A DNA stretch of 64,000 nt from Microbulbifer variabilis (GTDB lineage: Bacteria > Pseudomonadota > Gammaproteobacteria > Pseudomonadales > Cellvibrionaceae). The notes under the pieces were generated by a model. That model saw nothing but the letters and a program-made list of their open reading frames with translations, was not told the DNA's origin and searched no databases. Every line of letters begins with the position of its first letter. Position 1 is the first letter of the stretch. Position numbers and translations under genes: made by a program. Shown piece after piece: positions 47,301-56,369 of the stretch. Location: contig NZ_CP092418.1 of the NCBI RefSeq assembly GCF_023716485.1, positions 3,021,001 to 3,085,000 on the forward strand, read 5' to 3'.

Positions 47301-49279
47301 ACTCCATCGGTATTGGTCTTCTCGATTTCGCGCCCAAAGGCATCATATTGCACACTAGTAGTACGGATATTGCTATCAGTGATCTCAGATACCAAGCCAA
47401 AGCGGTGATCGTAAGTTAGTGAGACCTTCTGGTCGAGAGCATTGGTTAATGTCCCAGGGTAGCGGTTATCTACAAAATCAGTTGCAGACGTTGTTCTTGT
47501 TTCTACATGGGCTCCGCTAGTACTTTCACTGACCAAATTACCCGAGGTGTCATAATCAAAATCAGTGCTTAATTTTAGATCTGCATCATCGGGAAAGCTA
47601 ACCCTAGTTGCGACCTTGTTCGTTGACAAATAAGGAAGAGAGACCACGGTATGAGTACGATCGGGAGCACCACTGGGGCCACCATCATACTCCCTAAGCT
47701 CCAGGCCGGATGCAAAGCCCACTAACCACTGACCATTTCCAACTCGGTTTTCAAAACTAGTGAAAATCTCGCGACTTCTCTCAATGCCACTCAAGGAAAA
47801 GTCAGAAATTTCGCCCCAGGTAACCGGTTTAGTTGGTAAGGTCGGGAGTTTATCGGTTTGCCCAAAGGAAGGGGTAATAATACCGCCCAAGCCATCTTGA
47901 TCAGCGGCCCCAGATAGGGATTTCGCTGTTTTCTCTACTGAAGTTTGATTCTCAAGCAGCTCTCCGAGTGTACCAAAGCTTCTCTTTCCAAAGCTGTTTT
48001 GTAGTGAACGATAACCAAGAACCTGGTTCTTTTCGATCAGGGTTTCAACACTTTTCTCTAAGAAGGGGTAGTAACTCTTATCTAAGCCAGTGGATAGCTC
48101 CATCACGCTATAACGATGACGCTCATCCGCCAATTTCTGCGCATGAGAACCATAACTTCCCTGGAACTGCAGCTTTCTCGCCACCTTACCAAAATGCGGG
48201 AAATCTTGACGGAATTGGCGGTAAGTAACGATATCCGACGCTAAATCATGGATTTTTTGTGCGTAGAAGCCCAGGAATCCCCAGCCCTTGGTACTGACAA
48301 CGCCAACACCTTGATAGGAATACTTGGTTTTATGCCAACCATTTTCCAAATCATCTGCCAAACCATTTGCCAGTCCATTGGATCTGTGCACTTCTCCGAC
48401 TACTGTCCGATAGTCACCATTATCGGCCTCAAGATTTTTCGCATTTTCGGGAAGAACACCATCCCCAAAGGGCCTTTCCAAGAAAGTAGCGTTACCAGAG
48501 GCAGAGGCTTGGCCAGTTACCTCACGTACCGTAGTGTGATAGAACCTAGTAGCTTTGCCTAAACCATCGATAATTTGCCAGATACCGGTATCGAGATCCA
48601 GGTCACTAGAGCTATTAACCTCTTCCCAATTGAATATAAGGGGGTTAAGGCATTGATAGCCAGTACCATGCTTATCATAACCGCAGAGTTGAACTTGCTG
48701 CAGACGGCGGTAATGCTGGGAATACTTGCTAGCAGGTTCTGGCTCAGTAATTAAGCGGTACTCTCTTAATAATTTATTGTCTAGGTAAACATTAATATGG
48801 TGGAGTAGAACCAACTGCTCTTGCTCAATTTCTCCCGAGGCCAGTGGTTGCGGGGGGGCATCGCTGCGGGTGCCATAGGCAAACTCTATACGTGCATCGT
48901 TTCCATTACCGTAGGTGATTTCTAGTGGATAATTAATACCTTCAACGGTATCAAGATGGTATTGATACGTTATGCTATTCCCAAAGGCATCAGTAACCTT
49001 GTTGATGCTCCAAGCAAAGCTCGGGTTCTTCCCTGCGCGGATTCGACTGTTATTTGTGTTACCAAACTCATGAACTTCACCATTAGGTTTATGTACCAGG
49101 AACCAAGGCTGACCACCTGTCTCTTTTAGTTCAATAAGGCTAAAGTCATCTCTAAGCTTTCGGTACTTCGAACCAGAGGCCCAATATTCTCCGGAAACAA
49201 GGACCAATGGCTGACCGTTCAAACACAGCGAATCCGTATCATCCAACTTAATGCGGTCTGTGTTGGGACGATTCTTCAC
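44393..49279 (-). CDS. RHS/YD-repeat polymorphic toxin, main open segment
   Basis: 1628 aa open segment; its first codon here (GTG) is only the first start after an in-frame TAG, and the real gene begins near 51109. It contains the remainder of the SpvB domain (LDDTDSLCLNGQPLVLVSGEYW), a long YD-repeat region, and the RHS core ending in DYLGSIEKVTDESG, GFTGHEHLDRTGLVHMNGR and GRFLSPDPI..PSTSQNWNRYSYV. The C-terminal ~200 residues after the core are the variable toxin tip: a Ser/Asp-rich spacer, then a domain with GHAFVSLENPDG and GRHCGSFATHI (His at 44753-44755, Cys at 44495-44497). That order suggests a permuted papain-like fold such as NlpC/P60 or LRAT-like. The immunity-candidate gene follows at once. 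Confidence 0.85.
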   Translation of the reverse strand: MKNRPNTDRIKLDDTDSLCLNGQPLVLVSGEYWASGSKYRKLRDDFSLIELKETGGQPWFLVHKPNGEVHEFGNTNNSRIRAGKNPSFAWSINKVTDAFGNSITYQYHLDTVEGINYPLEITYGNGNDARIEFAYGTRSDAPPQPLASGEIEQEQLVLLHHINVYLDNKLLREYRLITEPEPASKYSQHYRRLQQVQLCGYDKHGTGYQCLNPLIFNWEEVNSSSDLDLDTGIWQIIDGLGKATRFYHTTVREVTGQASASGNATFLERPFGDGVLPENAKNLEADNGDYRTVVGEVHRSNGLANGLADDLENGWHKTKYSYQGVGVVSTKGWGFLGFYAQKIHDLASDIVTYRQFRQDFPHFGKVARKLQFQGSYGSHAQKLADERHRYSVMELSTGLDKSYYPFLEKSVETLIEKNQVLGYRSLQNSFGKRSFGTLGELLENQTSVEKTAKSLSGAADQDGLGGIITPSFGQTDKLPTLPTKPVTWGEISDFSLSGIERSREIFTSFENRVGNGQWLVGFASGLELREYDGGPSGAPDRTHTVVSLPYLSTNKVATRVSFPDDADLKLSTDFDYDTSGNLVSESTSGAHVETRTTSATDFVDNRYPGTLTNALDQKVSLTYDHRFGLVSEITDSNIRTTSVQYDAFGREIEKTNTDGVVFNTTYSECFAGTCPVAGNILAAYKIIKDSSISPKVELYYDLLGRIVQQDQKAFDGTRIARREFNYDLQGRLYLETDPFYLGENKPLTIYHFDIKDRIEKITSPDGSEVRTKYYPDTAQKLIRVEAEEDILDSNGNLVETQARHHYYNISGSQVKVVEAVGTNKQVTTEYDYYGSGLLKSVLVNNDLSTKASFFYDNAGNSTKTIDPAFGTVVTHYNGLGQIREQINNKGDSLSYLYDKLGRMREQVDALGVASWTYDAANAIGSIANRSYSQNGLTLFSEDYIYNSAGQLQDLKTSLQAGDLQRNYQHTYGYDNSGRLDKLVYPSGAEARYHYNNQGFLSEITDGISTLKTFKDRDASGKILEFTFGNSLTTKTNYDPNTGRITSINTAAGSIQNNIYKWRSNGTLESRLSISGANKKEERFSYDALNRLEGSETLLNGSHLRSLSTLYDSLGNILSKSATGNVSNQVTGYQYEQVNNAGPNAVTQVNINGVVNNLGYDQNGSLTRYDAAVGNDRWITWNARQLAEEITLGSAQDTATPTARDRFQYGPSGQRYYRESSWWDESQQKLMTEKAFIVGDYEDLLPANDPDYQQIEKVQIGGDILQVSATDHLGIKVQVFEFLHRDYLGSIEKVTDESGAVILDTAFDPFGARKKSDWSGGLSKADIVELIAAQGLSTKRGFTGHEHLDRTGLVHMNGRIYDPTLGRFLSPDPIVQFPSTSQNWNRYSYVLNNPLSFVDPSGFEIEHVQGWGYKYNGGDMGLAGALSGPVFTGGGAPLGRSEGGKSVSSSAQSNDSDDSDSKDEEDPEEVVKTASCEDYKREGMSCDAQKGAWKLTVGAHLSDSEDQIGHAFVSLENPDGEISTYGYWPNGGTQNKEFITGVDGVVFDDSEYLNKEYGLNASKTFEITEAQYGRAMNEISRIQNRPQTYSLTGRHCGSFATHIANIAGQNTGAGINSPRALYQRFGGEL

Positions 49280-49294
49280 ACAGCGGCGGATCTC

Positions 49295-49990
49295 CTACAG
49301 ACCACTCAACCTCCATCCATAGCCCAGAATATCTTCTGGCAACATCTCATTATTTCTTTCCCGGTATCGAGCACCTGAATACTGAAGGCCCAAGCTAGGG
49401 ACCAAGTTATTAACCCCCGGCGCTACTTCGACAGGAATCGATATAACCGCGTCCCCTTCATAATTAACGTTTGCACTATAATTTGCAGTTCCTGGTGTAT
49501 CTGCAATTGCAAGACTGACCGCCGGCTCGATCCCCTCGAGATTGTGTACATCAATCCAATCACTTGTAGTCCATCCAGAGCACTCAGGGCCATTACAGGC
49601 ACGGACTCTGTAGCGATATTTATCTTCTATGTCTCCGCGAGCTGAATAAGTCCGCTCCTCTAGATTACCTGAGACCACTTTCCAGCAACTATTTCCACAG
49701 TTTGTGTCTGGGTCATTGCGACGCTCACGCTGTAACTCAAAAGAGGTCCATGTAAGGCTTGGTTCACTCCAACTGAGATCGTAATCACCAAACTCACTGT
49801 CACTAGGGAAAGAAGTAAATTTCGGTGCGTCTGGTGCGGGCAACGGCACATTGACCATCACAACTTTACGGCTATCACTGGGAGTCCAACCACTACAACC
49901 ATGGTCATTACAGGCCCGAGCCATAAAACGATATTCGCCACTGGGATCACTGGAGTTGAGTGTAACCTCCATAGAGGTTGCTGTACCCAA
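49295..49990 (-). pseudogene. RHS toxin N-terminal segment 2 (FN3 plus start of SpvB domain)
   Basis: In frame with both neighbours: the TAA at 50012-50014 precedes it and the TAG at 49295-49297 ends it, with no frameshift. It holds FN3-like blocks ending in YRVRACNGPECSGWT and the SpvB opening (PVEVAPGVNNLVPSLGLQYSGARYRERN with GYGWRLSGL). After GYGWRLSGL the sequence continues across the TAG as EIRRCVKN, just as intact SpvB proteins read S-IRRC. So it is a fragment of the same 2.2-kilocodon gene. Confidence 0.75.
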
Positions 49991-50011
49991 GTTGGAACTA
50001 CCGCACTTAGC

Positions 50012-51109
50012 TTAGGTGTAACTCCCTCCATTGATACTGCACCGAAGCTCATAACGTGTTACCGCATCGAATGAGCCGGTAACTTCAGACCATACTACCT
50101 TAAAACTACTACTCTGGGTCCCGTGGTCAGGTTGCGTAAAGTTCCGCACAGTATCAGGCTGTCGACTCACAGTCACTGAAGAGGAATTTCTCCAGCCACT
50201 GTAAGTGACATAGGAACCGCCCTTTGCATAGGCCCTAACACGGTACTTATAAGTTCCATTAGTTAGCGGAGTACTTCCAGACGCCGGAACAGGCGTCGGC
50301 CCAGTGGCTGTGCTTGCACTAGAGTAAACTTGTGTCCAACCTGAGCAGGAATCTTTACATTGTTGTATCTGATAGCCCGTAACAGCATAACCCGAACCAG
50401 GTGCTGACCAATCGACGCTTATGCGCCCCTCACGGTCGACAGTGCCACTTGTTATATCCTTAAGGACAATGCTAGCCGGCGTATTCGGTGTACGGGCAAC
50501 ATTGACCCGGCGTTCGTTAGAAAAAGCCCCACAGCCGGTACTATTACAGGCTCGGACTTTGAAATCCCATGCTCCTGTAGATAAACCTGAAATCTTGGTG
50601 GAACTTGCCCCAATACCGTTGAGGGGAGACCAAGCCCCGTTGTTAATCTGCCTATAGACCTCATAGCGAGAGACAATACCTGAAGGTACTGGCCAGGATA
50701 AGGTAAAAGAACCGTTCGAACTATTTGTGGGGGCTGTTAGATTGCCTAGCTTAGGGGGCGCTTGTAATTTTACCGTTACTGTAACACTGCCCAATGCTGT
50801 ACCACTACCCGGAACCCATTCACCTATTATTGGATTCCAAATATCCCCTGAAAAAGCGACAACTTGATACCTATAGTCCCCATTTTCAGTGTGGGTAAAA
50901 GATCTAGAAGTACCATTTACATTATAGGTGCCAATAGACTTTGACCCTTTATGGACGCTTACTCCATAGTACTCGGCAGATGAATTTGTACTCCAACGAA
51001 TCGTATGCTTTCCATTTGAATTCGTGGTGCTTGCCCAAACCCCAGCAGTAGCAAATTCAGCAAAAAGTATTAAAAACAAACAACTAAAGAAAGAAATCCG
51101 TTTCATCAT
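50012..51109 (-). pseudogene. RHS toxin N-terminal segment 1 (signal peptide and FN3 repeats)
   Basis: Starts at tandem ATGs (51109/51106); signal peptide about 1-20 (FFSCLFLILFAEFATA). At least three fibronectin type III-like repeats follow, each ending in a phrase like FKVRACNSTGCGAFS, YRVRAYAKGGSYVTYS or the YELRC opening of the next. The segment ends at an in-frame TAA (50012-50014) inside an FN3 repeat, where the next segment takes over in the same phase. A Sec signal makes the full toxin a secreted or surface FN3-SpvB-RHS protein rather than a T6SS-loaded one. Confidence 0.75.
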
Positions 51110-51217
51110 AGCCAGACTACACGTAGAAAAAAGCTTCACACCAAAAGGGACCATCGGAGCCAATGAAGGCAAAAATAAAACAGTACATCCCTGTAAATTA
51201 GGCGCACCTTTTATCAC

Positions 51218-51670
51218 AAGAAGAAAAGTACAATCAACAACATTCTAAATATTCTTTCGCATGGTAAAGGTGGGAAATTAATTTTTAAAATCTAACCACA
51301 ACAATCTGGTCGTTAAAAACACAACAACCTTTACATAGGTACCAACTAATAATTATTTTCTGAGGTCTTAGAAGGTTATAAATTCATCCACTTCAAAATC
51401 GGACACCTAAAGCCAAATACAATCTCGGTAATATCTGGCTTCTGCCTAGCAAGAATTTATGAAAAGGTGGAATTAAGCATTTTTATAAGACTGCACACTT
51501 AAATTAACAGGGTGGTAAGCAGCCTTCCCCAATTAACTCTAAAGAGATATCTATAACCTTCAAACTGCCCAAGTAGACTTTAATCTATGAGCTAGATGTC
51601 ATTTAAATTACAAGACAATAGACATGTTAAATAGTCATAATTTTAATAAAAATTAGGAACTAATGCTCTG
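51218..51670. other. Intergenic stretch upstream of the RHS gene
   Basis: AT-rich, no gene recognised; the RHS promoter should lie here. Nothing more specific is visible. Confidence 0.5.
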
Positions 51671-52003
51671 TTACATACCGATTACTTTCTGAGCCGCTCT
51701 TTCTATCCATGACCCCAACGCACTTTGTTCACTCTTTATTTTATTGTCCGGATGACCCAAGTATTCTCGTACAGAAGTGTTTTCAGCAATATAACTTCGC
51801 TTCCAGCTCATCGCATTTAGACCTTCACCCTTATACGATGTCATCAATTCATCCAGGATATTCAAATAAGTTGATTTTGTATCTCCGGCCTGAAAAAACA
51901 AAGTTGAAAGACTTTCAGATTCTTCTGTACCATCTTTTTTGGTTTTATTCGTTAGCTCAATTTCCAGTACTTGAATAGAAGTTTTTAGATCTCTTACAAT
52001 CAC
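51671..52003 (-). CDS. Hypothetical protein
   Basis: 110 aa, GTG start, no signal peptide or membrane segment. Acidic, mostly helical by sequence (LKTSIQVLEIELTNKTKKD; TSYKGEGLNAMSWKRSYIAEN). No family recognised. It may be a fragment of a larger island gene, as its upstream neighbour is a UmuC relic on the same strand. No Shine-Dalgarno of note. Confidence 0.4.
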   Translation of the reverse strand: MIVRDLKTSIQVLEIELTNKTKKDGTEESESLSTLFFQAGDTKSTYLNILDELMTSYKGEGLNAMSWKRSYIAENTSVREYLGHPDNKIKSEQSALGSWIERAAQKVIGM

Positions 52004-52048
52004 TGCATGACAGTAACGATGAGGGAGATTATTGACTAACTAAATGAG

Positions 52049-52440
52049 TTAGCGCAGTCCGACGATGCACCCTGCCTCTGCTAGGGACATCCCGCACGGT
52101 TCAAAAGGGTTTGTAATCTTTACCAAAGCCTTGGCCACGCGGTTAGCAAGCTTGACCAGCTTACTGGGGCGATACCCTTTCCCACAGGCATGCGGATATT
52201 GCGCCACAGGGTATTGCGGATCTTGCGGCCTTAGCCCTGCCAATCCACTTACATCCCGTGCAGGTCCATAAACACCTCATCAATGCTGTAGACTTCCACA
52301 TTCGGGCCGAACTCGCGCAGGGTGGTCTTCACCCGCTGGAAGGTACCGCCATACAGTGGATAATTGCTGGAGAAAATCACCACCCGGTGGGCATGCAGGT
52401 CCGGCCGGAATATCTGCACACTGCTGGCATAGCAGCTATC
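52049..52440 (-). pseudogene. UmuC (DNA polymerase V subunit) remnant
   Basis: Minus-strand translation reads RVVIFSSNYPLYGGTFQRV and FGPNVEVYSIDEVFMDL, the FSSNYxLYG and EVYSIDExFxD catalytic blocks of Y-family polymerases. After the loss of some sequence come GRKIRNTLWRNIRMPVGKGIAP and, one base out of phase, SKLVKLANRVAK, the next UmuC blocks. Frameshifts and missing ends make it dead. No umuD is nearby. Confidence 0.8.
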
Positions 52441-52715
52441 CTACAGGCCCCAAGCCCGGAGCCTTCAGCGACCGCTTCAAGGTGTACAGATTTCTGGTTT
52501 ACATTCTCGCAGGTTAAGGGGTACAAATGAGGCGAATCAATTTATACCCAATAACGGTGCGCCCCATAACAACCAACAGGGCGACTGATTACCAGGCTCG
52601 AGTTTTCGATAGTACGGAAATAGCAGCCAGATTTATTTGCGGTGAAGACTGAGGAGTAACCACTCAGAAGCTGCTGCATCGTATGACTATTTTTAATAAT
52701 GACTCAGGAGAAACC

Positions 52716-53252
52716 ATGGACGAGCTCGAACTTGGAACAAAGATCATTCGCACTGCCGTTGTCACGATAACCTTTTTCCTAATTAGCGCTTTTATAGTCT
52801 GGCGTGTAACAAAGCCACTAAAAAGCTTAGAAGACAGGATTCCTGAGAAAAAAGCCCTTTATGATGAAAAGATGAAGGCATACGAAAATGCCGTGCTTTT
52901 GATAAGTGGCCTGGAGTCGAAACTAAACCTTCTTCTTACTGAATTCGAAAAAATAGGAAAAGACAATAGTCCAGACTGCAAAGCTACAAAATCCAAAAAA
53001 GCCGTCATCTCGCACCTCAATAAAGCTGATAAAAGGCTGGGAAAACTGGCGCCGCACTTCGAGCCAGAAGTACAAACGCTGATTGAAGATCTGAGGAAAT
53101 CAACTGAGCTTGCCTCGCAGTCGGCTGGAATTTTTGCTCAGGACCAAGAAAATTTTAAGCTGCTACAAAAGCAGTTGAACGCCCTCACAAAAAGCATCTT
53201 TAAAGATGGACATAACCACTTTTCCACTCTGTCGACTAGCGCAACTAACTAA
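52716..53252 (+). CDS. Membrane-anchored coiled-coil protein, unknown
   Basis: 178 aa from the ATG at 52716, chosen for AGGAG 5 bases upstream. One N-terminal membrane segment (AVVTITFFLISAFIVW, about 14-30) followed by a soluble, charged, heptad-like helical domain (about 35-178; KALYDEKMKAYENAVLLISGLESKL). The layout resembles small helper proteins of the divisome or phage-lysis type, but no family is assigned. Gene intact within an island full of decayed genes. A short hairpin CCGA-TTT-TCGG with following T-run lies after the stop. Confidence 0.6.
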   Translation: MDELELGTKIIRTAVVTITFFLISAFIVWRVTKPLKSLEDRIPEKKALYDEKMKAYENAVLLISGLESKLNLLLTEFEKIGKDNSPDCKATKSKKAVISHLNKADKRLGKLAPHFEPEVQTLIEDLRKSTELASQSAGIFAQDQENFKLLQKQLNALTKSIFKDGHNHFSTLSTSATN

Positions 53253-53803
53253 ACACCATGTAGAGTTAAAAGCCCGATTTTCGGTTTTGCCAAAACTCCA
53301 GTATGCGGCGCCTGCTGGACTTCATTAGGATTTCAATAGAGCGCATCCGCATATTGCTATCAATTTCCAACCTCACCACCTTGGACGGCGGGCCGAAGCG
53401 GCGCCAGTCTGTCCTCCTGGGCGCATTGACACACTTGGGAATGCTTGGTGCCCCCCCCCCTCAAGGCGAGAACTTTAGGCACTGCAAGAGTACCAGCAAA
53501 AGGAACAGGATGATCTCGCAGTAGGTCATCCCGGCAATGAGTACCAGTGAAATGCTCTCTAGGTTATTCACGCCCTCTCAACACAGAGTTTGCGAACTAT
53601 TAAATCGGGCTTACATTCGATCCAGATCAAATTATTGCTTGGCATTGTCTGCCTCCTCAATACATGCACGAAACCGAACAGTTGTTGATCAATGATTGTA
53701 TATCTCCCAATTCATTTTCTCGATTAACTGCATTACACCGAGGGAAACTTATCTTAATAGATAATTTGTTGAATTAAAGGGCTAGTAAGTAGTCAATATA
53801 TAA
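53253..53803. other. Worn coding debris with a 10-C tract
   Basis: Open frames on both strands (for example 53303-53524 plus) look like remnants of a larger gene; a minus-strand stretch near 53480-53550 reads as a membrane segment (CEIILFLLLVLLQCL). No family could be named. A run of ten C (53451-53460) is present. Confidence 0.4.
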
Positions 53804-54046
53804 ATGTTGAAACCTCTAAAAAAAAAGAAAATTGAAGTACACACCGAAACCAATGTACTTCAAGAAAGCGACTTCATTCTTAATGAAATCACGAAAGTCG
53901 ATGGCGCAGGCATTGTGACCACTACTTATGAAATCAGAACACCCGTAGGCGTCACCTTCACTCACAGAAGCAAAGCTGCTGCGCTTACAAAACTTGAAAG
54001 CCTTCTGCAAGAGCAACGTTTTTCAAACTCAGGTATGAGCATGTAA
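53804..54046 (+). CDS. Small hypothetical protein
   Basis: 80 aa, starts MLKPLKKKKIEVHTE. One compact domain (SDFILNEITKVDGAG..TYEIRTPVGVTFTHRSKAAALTKLESLL) of alternating strands and a final helix. No family recognised. The ATG lacks a clear ribosome site, but a good terminator directly after the stop supports expression as an independent gene. Confidence 0.5.
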   Translation: MLKPLKKKKIEVHTETNVLQESDFILNEITKVDGAGIVTTTYEIRTPVGVTFTHRSKAAALTKLESLLQEQRFSNSGMSM

Positions 54047-54054
54047 TTAAAAAA

Positions 54055-54076
54055 TAGGCCCTACTTATCGGGCCTA
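54055..54076 (+). terminator. Terminator after the 80-aa gene
   Basis: TAGGCCC (54055-54061) pairs with GGGCCTA (54070-54076), flanked by A-run left and ATTTCTTT right. Confidence 0.75.
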
Positions 54077-54079
54077 ATT

Positions 54080-54581
54080 TCTTTGCGCCACATCAGCCCA
54101 TACTTACTAGCCACTATCCCAAACTGCCGCTTGTAGATGGTTCTGGTAAGGGGACCGTTCATCGGGGCCATTATCGCCCTTGCTCTGGTTATGACCCTCT
54201 TCCACCAGCCACAGGTGGCCGGGTCTTTGCCGAAGACGCGGCGCTGCTCGCAGGCCCAATTGGCACCGCCATACTTATGGACTCAAGCGAGCAGGACTAT
54301 ATGCTCAACATCCAGATCCGAAGCCTTTTGGAAAACTGGCCGCTATAGGGGGCCACTCATAAGCGCGGCATATCGGTACAGGCCTTTTCATTTCTGAGGT
54401 TCACCGGAGTCAAGTAGAGATGAATCAGCAGCTCTTGGCGAGTATTCTGACAGCCACCATCGGCATCGGACCACTGGGGAAGCCACTGCTTGTGATCATA
54501 AGCCTCGAGCTCGGTTTAGTAGAAGCCGTTTAAAGTAGCTGTTACGGCAAGTAAGGGAAATATATAACCGTGCTTTAACAT
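54080..54581 (-). pseudogene. Secreted HNH-family endonuclease, decayed
   Basis: Starts with ATG at 54581 and a signal-like MLKHGYIFPLLAVTATL. Then YDHKQWLPQWSDADGGCQNTRQELLI and, out of phase, ASDLDVEHIVLLA and HKYGGANWACEQRRVF. The GDCxNTRxEVLI and ASDLDVEHxVPLA..HKxGG blocks belong to the DUF1524/HNH-type exported nuclease family. Several stops and at least one frameshift kill it. The end is masked by neighbouring debris. Confidence 0.75.
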
Positions 54582-54638
54582 CGAAAGGCAGTCAGCTTAT
54601 TTTGATAGCTGAGCCATATATGATTAGAACATGAAAGC

Positions 54639-55514
54639 TTAGTCAGCACTTTTTGTGAAATGCAGACTGTCTTTCACCCGAATCCCGGTGCTTGGGTCAG
54701 CGACATACCAAGTTAGCTCGTAATCTCCAGCCTCAAACCACCCTGGTATCGTTAGATAATTTCGAGTGTAGTCCTTTGCCTCAGAATAATTCAACACGAC
54801 ATCACGTGATTTATGAATGGGGTAATTATCCCCATTGGGAAGAGTGAGCACGCTCCATTGCTCAAGAGTAACCAATGATTGTGAAGAATCTAAATTGCGA
54901 ATACTTGCATCATAATTGACTCTTCCTCCATAGGAAGGAACTGAAAATTCGACAGGTTCGTCAAGCACAATCGCTAACTGAGTATCAGAGACATCCCCCT
55001 CTACAACCAGCTCAAAGTCCCAGAAATCTATATAACCACCAGACACAATGAATGTAAATTTACCTTCTCCATCGAAAAAATTTTTTGCTAAGAGACTGTT
55101 TTCTTCCCCACAGATATTGATGCTTTCTTGCAGCTGTGGTACAGGATTAGGGTTTTCCGGTGTTGAAAGCTCTATGCTCCTAAACAACATCAACGCTTGC
55201 GATTCAAAATAAGGAAAAGTGAAAGGTCCTGCAGGTTCACTTTTTGTTTCATAAGATACTCCGCCCGCAGTTCCATTTTTAACTTTCGTATTGATACAAA
55301 CTTTCTTAATGGTATCGAATTGATAGCCAATATCTAAATTCACCTCATGTTTAATTCCATCTTCCATCCTAAAGGGAAATGGCTCACCTAGATCTATTTT
55401 TGTACTGATTGTATCCGCATGAACCAGTGCCGATGCACAGATAAAGGTGATACCACCGATAGAATTTTTCAACACAGCCCTGTGCAGAGCGGATTCTGTA
55501 GCCAGTTTTTTCAA
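54639..55514 (-). CDS. Secreted protein of unknown function
   Basis: 291 aa with a TTG start (55514) and no later good ATG. Signal peptide about 15-33 (VLKNSIGGITFICASALVHA). Mature part beta-rich, with a repeated WFEAGDYELTWYVAD and DFELVVEGDVSD; two cysteines (C73 and C134 approx.). It reads as an immunoglobulin-like secreted protein. The TTG and weak ribosome site leave its start uncertain. No family recognised. It is intact in a decayed region. Confidence 0.6.
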   Translation of the reverse strand: MKKLATESALHRAVLKNSIGGITFICASALVHADTISTKIDLGEPFPFRMEDGIKHEVNLDIGYQFDTIKKVCINTKVKNGTAGGVSYETKSEPAGPFTFPYFESQALMLFRSIELSTPENPNPVPQLQESINICGEENSLLAKNFFDGEGKFTFIVSGGYIDFWDFELVVEGDVSDTQLAIVLDEPVEFSVPSYGGRVNYDASIRNLDSSQSLVTLEQWSVLTLPNGDNYPIHKSRDVVLNYSEAKDYTRNYLTIPGWFEAGDYELTWYVADPSTGIRVKDSLHFTKSAD

Positions 55515-55809
55515 AATTACAACCTATTACATATACTATGAAACAAATAAAACTTCGGACAGTTTTTTAATGCCCAACCCTAATAAGGCCTGCAGCTTGA
55601 TAATCGGCATTAATCGCACTCTTGGACGTCTCCAAATTGTGAAAAAATACCTTTACAGAGCTACAACCCTAAAACAGCTAGGCCAAAACTATCCGAAGTA
55701 TTTTATTTCATTCTTTCCCCATGCCCCAAAATTTTCACCTTATATACGTACCAACTAAGCCAACAGTTAAAAGCAGAGCGATCAACTAACCTGGTTACCC
55801 CAGTAAATA
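55515..55809. other. Intergenic stretch without recognisable content
   Basis: AT-rich; a short plus-strand frame (55447-55758) is antisense to the secreted protein's start and not convincing. Confidence 0.5.
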
Positions 55810-56180
55810 TTATTTAACGCGGATAACATCTGCCCCAGCACCCCAACCAAATCGCTGCTTGCACTCCCAATGATCTTCGGCAGAGCCGCCCTAGCGGTAA
55901 GCGATATGCCAGCCGCTGTTGCCTTTCATATACAGCGGATTGTCCGCTTTATTCGGGGCCACTTTTGCCAGGCAAAATTGTCTGTAGCCTGACATTTCCA
56001 CATAGCGGGCAAGCTGGCCGACTTTGCCGGCCCAGGCGCCGCTGCCTGAAGCCACTAGGTAGCGCTCGCTATTACTGGCAATGCCCGGCGGATCGTTTTG
56101 TATGGCCAGCTCTTCTAGCTGCAGTTGTGCGTCGATAGTGTCCCGGGCTTGACGGCGGGCGCTAGGGTGTCCTCTTGTGC
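55810..56180 (-). pseudogene. Remnant of an unrecognised protein
   Basis: GC-richer than its surroundings. Minus-strand frame with LQLEELAIQNDPPGIASNSE, YLVASGSGAWAGKVGQLARY, GNSGWHIAYR, an in-frame TAG, then GGSAEDHWECKQRFGWGAG and a TAA. The smooth frame across the TAG shows a former gene. Its composition matches the UmuC, XRE-C-terminal and HsdR relics, so the group may come from one lost element. No family named. Confidence 0.5.
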
Positions 56181-56369
56181 GAAGGGTTTGCCGTTATTGG
56201 GTATGCCGCTAAAGATGTTTGATTCCTGCTAACACGCAGATTTGTGCCTCCGGGCCTGGGCTGGTGATGCTGTTTAGCTAGCCGACTGCGATAGTGGCTA
56301 TGCCTAGGATGGTGAGCGTGGCTGGGTTGATGTCTGCGCTCTGGTCATTCACCGATAACCGCTAAAAAA

